This document shows positions 8,950 to 20,593 of a DNA stretch of 64,000 nucleotides, one piece after another. Every line of letters begins with the position of its first letter. Within the stretch, counting starts at the first letter, position 1. This DNA is from Nocardia brasiliensis (GTDB taxonomy: Bacteria > Actinomycetota > Actinomycetes > Mycobacteriales > Mycobacteriaceae): NCBI RefSeq assembly GCF_011801125.1, contig NZ_CP046171.1, positions 5,828,001-5,892,000 on the forward strand, written 5' to 3'. Made by a program: the position numbers and the translations under genes. The notes below the pieces were generated by a model. The model ran no database searches. It had not been told where the DNA came from and saw only the letters and a list, made by a program, of their open reading frames with translations.

Positions 8950-9229
8950 CTGCTGCACTCCTGTCGTCGTTTCCGCTCGGACGAGACTAAAGGGTGTCGA
9001 CCCACACTCGGCGCAGCAACCCGGTTTCGGGTGTACGCGTGTGGATTCCGGGACGCCGCCCGCGGCGTCGGAGCCACTGTACGGGAGCCCCACCCGCGCC
9101 TCGGTCACGCGGTGCGGTTCCGGGGCAGGTGGCCTGCGGATGGACTGCGTCCGACCACGCCAACTAGGCTCTGTCTCGTCGCCGCCCCGGCGCGCGACCA
9201 GTCGTTGGACCAGGACAGGAGAGCCGTAC

Positions 9230-9979
9230 GTGACGAGCATGTGGGGCGCGCCGTTGCGCTCGCGCTGGCGGGGATCGCGCCGCCGGGATCCGCAGCAGGC
9301 ACGCTTTCTGACGGTGGCCTCGCTGCGCTGGGTGCTGGCCAACCGGGCGTACACGCCCTGGTATCTGGTGCGCTACTACCGGCTGCTCAAGTTCCGCCTG
9401 GCCAACCCGCACATCGTGCTGCGCGGCATGGTCTTCCTCGGCAAGCGGGTCGAGGTGCACGCGACCCCGGAACTCGGCCGGATGGAGATCGGCCGCTGGG
9501 TGCACATCGGCGACGGCAACGCCATCCGCTGCCACGAAGGTTCGCTGCGCATCGGCGACAAGGTGGTGTTCGGCAAGGACAACGTCGTCAACACCTACCT
9601 CGACATCGAGATCGGCGAGTCCACGCTGGTCGCGGACTGGTGCTACATCTGCGACTTCGACCACAAGATGGACGACATCACGCTCCCGATCAAGGATCAG
9701 GGCATCGTAAAGAGCCCGGTGCGCATCGGCCCCGACACCTGGATCGCCGCGAAGGTCACCGTGCTACGCGAGACCCGGGTGGGTCGCGGTTGCGTGCTCG
9801 GCGCGCACGCGGTCGTGAAGGGCGAGATCCCCGACTACAGCATCGCCGTCGGCGCGCCCGCCAAGGTCGTCAAGAACCGCAAGGCCGCGTGGGAGGCGGG
9901 TGCCGAGGAGCGCGCCAAGTACCTTGCCGCGCTGGAGGACATCGAGCGCAAGAAGAACGGCGCCACCACCACCGCGTAG
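9230..9979 (+). CDS. Left-handed beta-helix acetyltransferase (Rv3034c-like)
   Basis: The 249-aa protein has hexapeptide repeats from about residue 75 to 205 (IGRWVHIGDGNAI, LRIGDKVVFGKDNVV, IGPDTWIAAKVTVL, VGRGCVLGAHAVVKGEIPDYSIAVGAPAKVVK), the left-handed beta-helix of acyltransferases of the CysE/WecB type. In mycobacteria the positional counterpart is implicated in adding short acyl groups to MGLP. The GTG at 9230 is preceded by AGGAG at 8 nt; an ATG 9 bp further is an alternative. It transcribes away from the lipoprotein gene, sharing a ~280-bp upstream region. Confidence 0.85.
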   Translation: MTSMWGAPLRSRWRGSRRRDPQQARFLTVASLRWVLANRAYTPWYLVRYYRLLKFRLANPHIVLRGMVFLGKRVEVHATPELGRMEIGRWVHIGDGNAIRCHEGSLRIGDKVVFGKDNVVNTYLDIEIGESTLVADWCYICDFDHKMDDITLPIKDQGIVKSPVRIGPDTWIAAKVTVLRETRVGRGCVLGAHAVVKGEIPDYSIAVGAPAKVVKNRKAAWEAGAEERAKYLAALEDIERKKNGATTTA

Positions 9980-10014
9980 CCGCCGCGCCACGGCTACTCG
10001 GTAGCGTCTGCGGT

Positions 10015-10560
10015 ATGCAGACCTACGCCGCGCTGTTGCGGGGAATCGCGCCCAGCGGAAAGAACATGAGCAACGACAAGTTGCGCGGCGTGTTCGACGG
10101 ACTCGGGTTCGACCGCGTCGCCTCGGTGCTCGCCAGCGGCAACATCGTGTTCCGCAGCGCGGACACCGAGGTCGGCGAGCTCGAGGACCGGATACAGCGG
10201 GCGCTGCATCGAGAGCTCGGCATCCCCGGCGGCACGATCATCCGCAGTCACGCCGAACTACGCGCGCTGCTCGACAGCGACCCGTTCCCCGGCCTGACCC
10301 ACGGGCGCGGCACCTATCTGGTGGCAACCTTCTTCAAGGACGGGACGCAGGCATCGGGCGAACTGCCGGACCAGCCCGACCCCCTGACCCGCGTCGTCGG
10401 CTACGACAAATCCTGCCGCGCCTTCCTCGCCGTGATCGACAACAGCGAGCCGGGAAAGACCCCCGACTTCATGAGCTGGCTCGACAAGACCTACGGCAAG
10501 AACATCACCACCCGCACCTGGCTGACAGTGCAGCGCATAGTCAAGAAGATGGAAGCGTAG
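10015..10560 (+). CDS. DUF1697 family protein
   Basis: The 181-aa protein matches the DUF1697 pattern from start to end: TYAALLRGIAPSGKNMS, LGFDRVASVLASGNIVFRS and the C-terminal YGKNITTRTWLTVQRIVKKM. No biochemical role is known for the family. The ATG at 10015 gives the conserved N-terminus; the longer open frame upstream is a shadow. Its last 20 bp overlap the 3' end of the convergent methyltransferase gene. Confidence 0.88.
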   Translation: MQTYAALLRGIAPSGKNMSNDKLRGVFDGLGFDRVASVLASGNIVFRSADTEVGELEDRIQRALHRELGIPGGTIIRSHAELRALLDSDPFPGLTHGRGTYLVATFFKDGTQASGELPDQPDPLTRVVGYDKSCRAFLAVIDNSEPGKTPDFMSWLDKTYGKNITTRTWLTVQRIVKKMEA

Positions 10561-11734
10561 CGGCGCCGGGCGCGGTGGCGTTGCAGAGGAATGCTGTCGG
10601 GGTGCGGCCGATTCGGGTGATGATCAAGGTGAAGGGCTGGGCGCCTTGCGGTTTCAGGGTGCGGCGGAGTTTGTCGGGGTCGACGTCGACGCCGCGGACC
10701 ATGATCTCCAAAGGGCCGCAGTCGTGCAGGCGGAGGGCGGCGCGCAGCGTCTTCTCGCGGTAGTCGAGGCGCTCGATGACGCGGAAGCCGCGGGTGCCGG
10801 GCGGGACGGTATCGCCGGTGAGGTAGGCGATGCGCGGATCCAGTTGCCAGAGACCGTGTTTCGCGGCGTAGTGGCGCACCAGGCCGGCCCGGACCACGGC
10901 GCCGTCGGGATCGACGATCCAGGCGCCGGGCGCCTGCTCGGGGATCTCGTCGGGATCGGCGTCGGTGAGGGTGAAAGATGTTCCGGCCGAGGACAGTACG
11001 GTCGCGCGCCGGCGGACCGCGGGATCGGCCACACCGCGTGACCACAGGCATGCTTCGCGGACCGCGCCGTCGAGCGAGGCGACCTCGATCTCGCCGGGCC
11101 AGTCCAGCCGGTCGAAATCCAGTCCGGGAGCACACTTCACGACCAGATCGCGGCCCGGGTAGGCGGCGAGCAGGTCGGGCAGTGGCGGTTGCAGCTTCGC
11201 CGGATCGTGCGTGCGCCTGCCATCGGCGCGCCGGGCCGGATCGGCGACCACGACGGTGCCCCTACTGACCGGCACCAATGCATCCGCCTTGGCCAGCAGC
11301 ACATTTCGCGGATCGGCGAGATTGTGCGCGGCCATCGCCAGCCGCACCTCGTCGAGGTCGCTGCCGAGCACCGCGGGACATACGCGCGCCAGCTCGGCGA
11401 GTTCGGCACCGATCGAGCATGTGACGTCGTGCACGGCGCGCCCGGCCAGCCGCGCGGCCCGATGCCGGGCGACCAGCGTCGGCGTGGCCTGCTGCAGGGC
11501 GTCGTCGGTGAACAACCACTCCCCCGCGCCGGTCAGCTTGCTACCCGCCTTGCGCCGCAGCCGCACCGTCTCGACGAGCGCGGCCGACCACGTGCCGTGG
11601 TCGCGCCGCACCCGCTCCAGATCGCGCAGCAGCGAGGCCGAAGTCAGCTCGAGCCGGTCCACCTCGGCCAGTGCGGCGCTACCCGCCGCACTGCCGAGGA
11701 AGGCGACATCGGCACGACCGAAACCGTACCCCAC
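10541..11734 (-). CDS. THUMP-like domain SAM-dependent methyltransferase (Rv3037c-like)
   Basis: The 397-aa protein has a class I methyltransferase core around residues 80-215 (VHDVTCSIGAELAELA and VLGSDLDEVRLAMAAHN bind SAM; VVVADPARRADGRRTHDP is the catalytic loop region) and a C-terminal THUMP-like segment (PLEIMVRGVDVDPDKLRRTLK). That architecture is usual for RNA methyltransferase relatives, though the mycobacterial neighbour is discussed with the MGLP cluster. The start is GTG at 11734, sharing one base with the TAG stop of the upstream methyltransferase, so translation is coupled. Substrate unknown. Confidence 0.82.
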   Translation of the reverse strand: MGYGFGRADVAFLGSAAGSAALAEVDRLELTSASLLRDLERVRRDHGTWSAALVETVRLRRKAGSKLTGAGEWLFTDDALQQATPTLVARHRAARLAGRAVHDVTCSIGAELAELARVCPAVLGSDLDEVRLAMAAHNLADPRNVLLAKADALVPVSRGTVVVADPARRADGRRTHDPAKLQPPLPDLLAAYPGRDLVVKCAPGLDFDRLDWPGEIEVASLDGAVREACLWSRGVADPAVRRRATVLSSAGTSFTLTDADPDEIPEQAPGAWIVDPDGAVVRAGLVRHYAAKHGLWQLDPRIAYLTGDTVPPGTRGFRVIERLDYREKTLRAALRLHDCGPLEIMVRGVDVDPDKLRRTLKPQGAQPFTLIITRIGRTPTAFLCNATAPGAATLPSS

Positions 11735-12750
11735 TACTCGGTCGAGCTGTTCGCACCCGCCGCGCCGGCTTCCATCCCCCACGGCTTCACACCGGTGATC
11801 ATCGCGTTGTAGAAGAACTGGCGCGGCACCACACGGCGCATCACGTTCTCGTCCAGCCAGCTCAGCCGCAGCCATGCCTTGTACATGGCCATCCGGTAGC
11901 CCATGGTGAGCTTCTCATCCGGCACGGCCGCCTCGAAGGTACGCACCGGCCAGCCCCACAGCGCCGCCGCGAACTCCTCGGTGCTCGCCTTGACCTCGAC
12001 GGCGCCGGCTGAGCTCGCCATGGCCTCGAGGTCGCTGGGATCGAAGGTGTGCAGGTCGACGACCGCCTCGAGCGCCGCAGCCCGCGAGGACTCGTCGAGC
12101 TCGGTCTGCGGGCGCCGCCAGCCGGCCAGCTGCGGCAGCTTGGTGACGGTGGTGGTGGCCTTCCAGGTGATCCGGCCGAGCCAGCGCGCGTAGAAATTAC
12201 CAGCGGTGGTCGGCTCGCCCGCGAACACGAAGCGCCCGCCCGGCTTGAGCACGCGCAGGCATTCCTTCAGTGCCAGTTCGACATCCGGGATGTGGTGCAG
12301 CACGGCGTGCCCGCACACGAGGTCGAAGGTGTTGTCCTCGTACGGGATGGTTTCGGCGTCGGCGACCCGGCCGTCCACGTCGAGGCCGAGGTTCTGCGCG
12401 TTACGCAGCGCGACCTTCACCATGCCCGGCGACAGGTCGGTGACGGAGCCGGTCTTCGCCACGCCGCCCTGCATCAGGTTCAGCAGGAAGAAGCCGGTAC
12501 CACAGCCCAGCTCGAGGGCGCGCTCATACGGCAGCGGTGCGGGACCGACGGCCGCGTCGAACCGGCCACGGGCATATTCGATGCAACGCTCGTCGTAAGA
12601 GATCGACCACTTGTCGTCGTAGGTCTCGGCTTCCCAGTCGTGGTAGAGGACCTGGGCAAGCTTCGTATCCTTGCGCGCTGCTTCGACCTCGGCCTCGGTG
12701 GCGTGCGGGTTCGGCGCGGGGTCGTCAGGGCGTACCGTCATGGCAGCCAA
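11734..12750 (-). CDS. Class I SAM-dependent methyltransferase (Rv3038c-like)
   Basis: The 338-aa protein has a standard SAM site (ALELGCGTGFFLLNL, about residues 78-92), VTDLSPGMV, CGHAVLHHIPDVELALKECLRVLKPGGRFVFAGEP, then a C-terminal extension of about 130 residues with aromatic patches. It is the first gene of a two-gene operon with the THUMP-like methyltransferase. Position matches Rv3038c. A small-molecule or glycan substrate is likely but not readable. The first Met (12750) and a second at 12741 are both possible starts. Confidence 0.85.
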   Translation of the reverse strand: MAAMTVRPDDPAPNPHATEAEVEAARKDTKLAQVLYHDWEAETYDDKWSISYDERCIEYARGRFDAAVGPAPLPYERALELGCGTGFFLLNLMQGGVAKTGSVTDLSPGMVKVALRNAQNLGLDVDGRVADAETIPYEDNTFDLVCGHAVLHHIPDVELALKECLRVLKPGGRFVFAGEPTTAGNFYARWLGRITWKATTTVTKLPQLAGWRRPQTELDESSRAAALEAVVDLHTFDPSDLEAMASSAGAVEVKASTEEFAAALWGWPVRTFEAAVPDEKLTMGYRMAMYKAWLRLSWLDENVMRRVVPRQFFYNAMITGVKPWGMEAGAAGANSSTE

Positions 12751-12908
12751 GCCTACTCGAGGTCATCGAGTGATCCCGTCGTCGGCCCACCCATTAGGAC
12801 ACCCGCTGGACCGGCGGCCAGATAGCAACCTGTTCCTATCAGGCGATCTGCCGGAAACCGCTGCTCAGCACCCCGCGGCGGAGATCACACGGGGCACCGG
12901 CGCACGGC

Positions 12909-13685
12909 TCAGTGACCGACGAAAGCGGCCGATCCGGGACCGTTGGCCAGATAGGACTCGGTACCGATACGACGGTCCTCGGTCCGGAACAGATCAGACC
13001 ATTCGGTCTGTGCGCGATCCAGCCCGTGCGGGCCCGCCTCGAACACCGCCTTGGCCGCGGCCAGCGCCCGTGCCGGCGCTTCGGTGAACCGCCGAGCCCA
13101 CCGCAGCCCGGCGGCGTACACATCGTCGGGCGCGACCACCTCGTCGACCAGACCGAGCGACAGCGCCTCGGCGGGCTCGACGAACCGGCCGCTGTAGACG
13201 AGGTCCTTGGCCGGGCCGGGCCCGATCAGCAACGCCAGCCGCCGGATCCCGGCGAGCGGGATCAGTCCGGCCTTGATCTGCGGCAACCCGAGTTTGACGT
13301 TGTCGCCGATGATCCGCCGGTCCGCGCCGAGCGCGAGCTCGAGGCCGGCACCGAGTCCGTAGCCGCTGATCGCCGCCACCGTCGGCTGCGGCAGCCGGGC
13401 CAGACACCCGAGGTGGCCCTGGAGATCCGCGGCCAGCGCGCGCGCCTGGTCCGCGCCGAGCCCGGCCAGTTCGGCCAGATCGTCGCCCGCGCAGAACACC
13501 CGCTCGTCGCCGTAGACCAGGACCGCGGCGACCGCCGGATCGGCCGCGACCGTCTCGGCCGCTTCGGCCAGCTCCCGTGCCAGCTGCAGGTTCAGCAGGT
13601 TCAGCGGTGGGCGGTCGATCCGGAGGACGGCCACGCGGCGCGCGGCATCACCCTCGGTCAGCTCCAGGGTCACGAATTCGGCCAT
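12909..13685 (-). CDS. Enoyl-CoA hydratase/isomerase (EchA17-like)
   Basis: The 258-aa crotonase-fold protein shows the oxyanion-hole region VFCAGDDLAELAGLG and the second catalytic stretch AAISGYGLGAGLELALGADRRI, with the usual GLIPLAGIRRLALLIG helix following. It would hydrate trans-2-enoyl-CoA in fatty-acid breakdown. One of the two glutamates typical of true hydratases is not obvious at the second site, so isomerase or another crotonase activity is possible. Position matches Rv3039c. It lies 35 bp upstream of nothing coupled: the NUDIX gene ends at 13720, just before its start. Confidence 0.85.
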   Translation of the reverse strand: MAEFVTLELTEGDAARRVAVLRIDRPPLNLLNLQLARELAEAAETVAADPAVAAVLVYGDERVFCAGDDLAELAGLGADQARALAADLQGHLGCLARLPQPTVAAISGYGLGAGLELALGADRRIIGDNVKLGLPQIKAGLIPLAGIRRLALLIGPGPAKDLVYSGRFVEPAEALSLGLVDEVVAPDDVYAAGLRWARRFTEAPARALAAAKAVFEAGPHGLDRAQTEWSDLFRTEDRRIGTESYLANGPGSAAFVGH

Positions 13686-13719
13686 GGGAGCAAACGCTAC
13701 CGGGTGCCCGGCCGACGCC

Positions 13720-14556
13720 TCACTCGCGCACGGATCCCTTGAGCTTGCTCGAATCCGGCAGATCGGCCAGGTAGCGCCCGTTGTCCGGGAACATCAATAC
13801 CCGCCGCCCGTCGCGTTCGACCAGCTCCGGCATGATCGGCTCGATCCGCGCGTCGACCGCGAGGATCTCCGCGGTGGAGCCGAACGCGCTGAGCGCCTGC
13901 AACTGCGACCAGGTCGGCGGCAGCAGCACATCGGTGCCCTCGCGCCACCGGCGTAACGCCTCGGCGGCGGTACGCCAATCGACCTGCGCCGCTTCGGAAG
14001 TGGCGCCGTCGGCCAGCTGCCCCTCGGGCAGCACCGCGACGAAGAAGCGGGTGTCGTAGCGGCGCGGCTCGACCACCGGCGTGATCCAATTCGCCCACGG
14101 CCGAAGCAGATCCGCGCGCAACACCAGGTTCTCCTCGGCAAGGAACCCGGCGAAGGACAGCTCGCGGCGTTCCAGCCTGCCGCGTGCGGCGCGATACCCG
14201 GTGGTGTCGGAGACGACCGTGTCCGCGGTCGGACCGGCAAGCAGCACCCCGCACTCCTCGAAGGTCTCCCGCACCGCGGCACAGACCAGCGCCTTGGCCC
14301 GCGGCTCGGTGGTCGCGAATCGCTCGGCCCACCAGGCAGGTTCGGGTCCGGTCCAGGCGATGTCGGCGGTGCCGTCGGTGGGATCGACGCCGCCGCCGGG
14401 GAACACGGTCATCCCGGCCGCGAACGCCATCGCGCCGACCCTGCGCTGCAGGAAGATCTCCGGCCCTGCGGCACTGTCACGCACCAGCATCACCGTCGAG
14501 GCATCCTTGACCGGCGGGACCACCTGAGAGTCGGCCGCGGTATTCGTCTCACTCAC
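13720..14556 (-). CDS. NUDIX hydrolase
   Basis: The 278-aa protein carries a Nudix box that is split: the leading glycine region is VFPGGGVDPTDG, and the core REtfEECGVLL follows after an insertion of about 45 residues. This long-insert layout is typical of the actinobacterial Rv3040c-like group. The conserved glutamates RE..EE would bind the metal for hydrolysis of a nucleoside-diphosphate-linked substrate, which cannot be named. It sits between the ABC ATPase and the crotonase genes, all on the minus strand. Confidence 0.86.
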   Translation of the reverse strand: MSETNTAADSQVVPPVKDASTVMLVRDSAAGPEIFLQRRVGAMAFAAGMTVFPGGGVDPTDGTADIAWTGPEPAWWAERFATTEPRAKALVCAAVRETFEECGVLLAGPTADTVVSDTTGYRAARGRLERRELSFAGFLAEENLVLRADLLRPWANWITPVVEPRRYDTRFFVAVLPEGQLADGATSEAAQVDWRTAAEALRRWREGTDVLLPPTWSQLQALSAFGSTAEILAVDARIEPIMPELVERDGRRVLMFPDNGRYLADLPDSSKLKGSVRE

Positions 14557-14604
14557 CCCTGCACAGTAACCCGCGTGCGCTACGCGCTGTCACGGGTAGA
14601 CCGG

Positions 14605-15438
14605 TCAGCGGGTGCGATGCTTGCCCGCCCGGCGGGCGCGCCGGGCGAAGTAGCGGCCGTCCACCTGATCCAGCGCGATCGACTGCCGGAAGGCATCGCT
14701 GAGATTGGCCGAGGTGAGCACGTCGGTGAGCAGACCCTGCGCGATCACCTGGCCCTCGTTGAGCAGCAGACCGTGCGTGAAGCCGGGCGGGATTTCCTCC
14801 ACGTGATGGGTGACCAGCACGATGGCGGGCGCGTCCGGGTCGGCGGCCAGATCGCCGAGCCGTTCCACCAGTTCTTCGCGGCCGCCCAGGTCCAGACCCG
14901 CGGCAGGCTCGTCGAGCAGCAGCAGTTCCGGATCGGTCATCAGGGCGCGGGCGATGAGCACCCGCTTGCGCTCGCCCTCGGACAGGGTGCCGTAGGTGCG
15001 GTCGGAAAGATGTTCGGCGCCCAGGCTTTCCAGCATGTCGACGGCACGGTCGGTGTCGACGTCGTCGTAGCGTTCCCGCCACCGGCCGAGCACGGCGTAA
15101 CCCGCCGACACCACCAGATCGCTGACCTTCTCGTCGCGCGGCACCCGCCCGGCGACGGCCGCCGAGGACAGGCCGATGCGCGGCCGTAGCTCGCTGATGT
15201 CGACCTTGCCGAGCACTTCACCGAGCAGATGCGCCACGCCGGAGGTGGGGTGCAGCTCGGCGGCGGCCATGCGCAGCAGCGAGGTCTTGCCCGCGCCGTT
15301 GGGGCCGAGCACGACCCAGCGTTCGTCGAGCTCGACCTGCCAGGTGACCGGGCCGACGAGCGTGTGGCCCGAACGACGAACGGTGACGTCGGTGAAATCG
15401 ATGAGCAGATCCGGATCCGGTTGTGGCACGCGGTCCAT
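14605..15438 (-). CDS. ABC transporter ATP-binding protein
   Basis: The 277-aa ATPase has Walker A (GPNGAGKTS), a signature (LSEGERKR), Walker B (LLLLDEPAAGLD) and the H-loop histidine (VTHHVEEIP). No permease gene adjoins it, so either it pairs with a distant membrane subunit or it belongs to the soluble/ModF-like group of orphan ABC ATPases. Position matches Rv3041c. The start at 15438 reads MDRVPQPDPDLLIDF, where LLIDFTDVTVRR is the usual first strand. Confidence 0.88.
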   Translation of the reverse strand: MDRVPQPDPDLLIDFTDVTVRRSGHTLVGPVTWQVELDERWVVLGPNGAGKTSLLRMAAAELHPTSGVAHLLGEVLGKVDISELRPRIGLSSAAVAGRVPRDEKVSDLVVSAGYAVLGRWRERYDDVDTDRAVDMLESLGAEHLSDRTYGTLSEGERKRVLIARALMTDPELLLLDEPAAGLDLGGREELVERLGDLAADPDAPAIVLVTHHVEEIPPGFTHGLLLNEGQVIAQGLLTDVLTSANLSDAFRQSIALDQVDGRYFARRARRAGKHRTR

Positions 15439-15500
15439 CTTGGCCCACCCATGGGATCACTGGCCAATGCGGGCGGGGCCGCGTGGCGCGTGTCGCCGGG

Positions 15501-15674
15501 TCAGCGACGGCGACCGAGCACGAACAGACCGCGTAGCCGCTGGTCGACGTCCTGCTCGGCGGTGGGACGGGCCGCGCCCCGCTCGGGCGAGCGATGTAGC
15601 AACCGGGCCACGAGGAAGGCCAGGGGAACCGACAGCAGCACCCAGACGGCGAGAATCACCAGCAGCGTCGTCAT
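15501..15674 (-). CDS. Small single-pass membrane protein
   Basis: The 57-aa protein has one hydrophobic helix (residues 3-23, LLVILAVWVLLSVPLAFLVAR) followed by a basic, proline-poor tail. The start is the ATG at 15674, preceded by AAGGGATGG. A longer frame upstream adds 28 arginine-rich residues that look non-coding. No family recognised. It may be a short inner-membrane regulator or assembly factor; I have no evidence for either. Confidence 0.55.
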   Translation of the reverse strand: MTTLLVILAVWVLLSVPLAFLVARLLHRSPERGAARPTAEQDVDQRLRGLFVLGRRR

Positions 15675-15828
15675 AGCTGGTCCATCCCTTCGGTCGACAA
15701 AGCCGCGTTGCTTCGGGTCTGCGATCCTGCGCCCGGCATACCCGGCGAGATAGAGCACAACGTCCTCGAGTGATACCCCGATTCGCCCCGGCCGAAGCCT
15801 TTTCCCAGCGCGCCGCTGTCGCGCGCGG

Positions 15829-16635
15829 TCACCACTGCCGTGGGGGAACCGCTATCACTGTCATCGAGCCGGGCGCCACTTCCGTGAACCCGGCGTCACG
15901 CACGGCCACTGCCGAGCCGTGTGCGACCGCATCCGCCAACGCCTTCCATTGTCGCGCGTCGGCTTCCCGGACGGCACAACGAAATTCTCGCGCGGCCCAG
16001 CACCGCGCGGCTGCCACGGGCAACGCGCCTGCCAGCAGCATGCTGGCGTGCCCGACCTGCGCGGCGGCCTTGCCCAGCGTCATGCCGAGCGCCGAATCCA
16101 CCCACAGCACCGGCAGATCCGGGTCGGCGGGACCGGGATCGTCGTGCTCGAGCTCGGTGCCGCCGATCTGCAGCCGCCTGATCCGCGGATCGACCGCGCC
16201 GACCGGGCCGGGGACGAACGCGCGGGCCTGTGCCCCGTCGACCTCGACGGTGATCCCGTCCACCTCGTTCGCGGCGAGCCACTGGGCGCCGCGGGCCCGC
16301 CTGCTCACCTTGCGGATGCGCGAACGCTTCCAGGCCAGATAGCGCTCGGCCCACTCGCCGCCGGGGCCGACCCGTTGGTCCAGGCACAGGGCCACCGAGG
16401 CGGTGGCCGCCGCGGCGAGCAGCGCGCTGCGCGGCGGCGGGTCCTGCTTGGGCAGGTGCAGCACGATCTGCATGGCCTGCACCTGGGCCGGATCGTCGGG
16501 GTCACCCGCGCCGCCGTAGCCGGTCGCGAGCTCCGCGTGCCGGACGCGGAACCCCGCCTCATCGAATTCGGCTTGCGGTACCGGACTTTCGTGTTCGTCC
16601 CGGATTCCGGCCACACATTCCGGGATGCCCGACAT
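15829..16635 (-). CDS. Peptidyl-tRNA hydrolase Pth2-like protein
   Basis: The 268-aa protein ends in a Pth2-type domain (about residues 160-268): LPVLWVDSALGMTLGKAAAQVGHASMLL matches the family's first strand and conserved K-x2-AQ-x-HA pattern. The N-terminal ~150 residues are an extra region common in actinobacterial members. Pth2 enzymes free tRNA from stalled peptidyl-tRNA, but actinobacteria also carry the classic Pth, so this may have another substrate. The ATG at 16635 shares a base with the TGA of the upstream lipoprotein gene, so the two are coupled. Confidence 0.75.
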   Translation of the reverse strand: MSGIPECVAGIRDEHESPVPQAEFDEAGFRVRHAELATGYGGAGDPDDPAQVQAMQIVLHLPKQDPPPRSALLAAAATASVALCLDQRVGPGGEWAERYLAWKRSRIRKVSRRARGAQWLAANEVDGITVEVDGAQARAFVPGPVGAVDPRIRRLQIGGTELEHDDPGPADPDLPVLWVDSALGMTLGKAAAQVGHASMLLAGALPVAAARCWAAREFRCAVREADARQWKALADAVAHGSAVAVRDAGFTEVAPGSMTVIAVPPRQW

Positions 16636-17108
16636 CACTCCACCTTGATCGTCAACGAAAACGTCTGCGCCGGTGCGATGCCCTGCTCCCACGGGCGCAT
16701 GTAGTCCATCGTGAGCTGGGTGACGCCCGCGCCCGCACCGACGAAGGTCCACTCCGAGGTGCCGCCCGCACCGGGCGCCACCGGCACCGAGGGGTCCTGC
16801 TTGAACGTCGGTTCGCCTTGCGCCCGAACCACATTCGGATCCAGGCCGGAAATCTGCCAGGAGAAGCCGGTGGACGGGTTCGCGGGCAGGCTCAGCACCA
16901 GCGACTGCCCGATGGTGAGCCTGCGCTCCTGACCGTTGGCCTCCTGCGTCGCGTTCATCACCGCGTACGCGGCGCCGGAGCTCGGCGTCGCCGCGGTGGT
17001 GGGCGTCGCGTCGGACGAGTCGTCCTTGCCGCATCCGACGACGGACAGTCCGACTAACAGCACCAGCAGTGTCTTGCGCACCGAAAGCTCCGATCGCCTG
17101 ATGATCAT
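16635..17108 (-). CDS. Chagasin-like (MEROPS I42) protease inhibitor lipoprotein
   Basis: The 157-aa protein has a lipoprotein signal with lipobox SVVGC (Cys26), then a Thr/Ser-rich linker and a chagasin-like domain. All three inhibitory loops are visible: NPSTGFSW (77-84), PGAGGTSEW and MRPWE. In the family these loops block the active site of papain-type cysteine proteases. The protein is therefore probably displayed on the outer face of the membrane. It is translated just ahead of the Pth2-like gene. The true start may be the GTG ten codons in, which gives a compact signal peptide. Confidence 0.82.
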   Translation of the reverse strand: MIIRRSELSVRKTLLVLLVGLSVVGCGKDDSSDATPTTAATPSSGAAYAVMNATQEANGQERRLTIGQSLVLSLPANPSTGFSWQISGLDPNVVRAQGEPTFKQDPSVPVAPGAGGTSEWTFVGAGAGVTQLTMDYMRPWEQGIAPAQTFSLTIKVE

Positions 17109-17139
17109 GGTCGGCGTCAGCCTACCGACGACGCCGACC
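17109..17139 (-). terminator. Hairpin downstream of serB
   Basis: A 10-bp inverted repeat GGTCGGCGTC / GACGCCGACC with an 11-nt loop lies 32 bp past the serB stop and right before the chagasin-like gene start. There is no clear U-tract. Confidence 0.5.
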
Positions 17140-17171
17140 GGACCGCTCCATCGACACCGCCTCTTCGGCGC

Positions 17172-20302
<3,131 letters not shown>

Positions 20303-20593
20303 TGATCCTCCTGAAGGTGCCTTTAGGTCGCTCCGCAGGCTCCGCTGCTTGCATCCATCCCCGGGTCGGAACAGACGACAGTTCGCTTGCGCTTCTGGAA
20401 TCGTAAACCGTGCTGCCGCAGCAATCCGCACGGGTCCTACTCTGTGTCGTATTTCGTTGATCGGCACAGCGGCGATCGACACGGCGCCGATCCCGTCGAA
20501 CCACCACCGCATCCCACGCTACCGAGGCGTCCGCCACGCGGTGGCGGTGACCTGTCCCCCTCAGGTCCCGTGCGCGCATGTACCCTCACCCGC

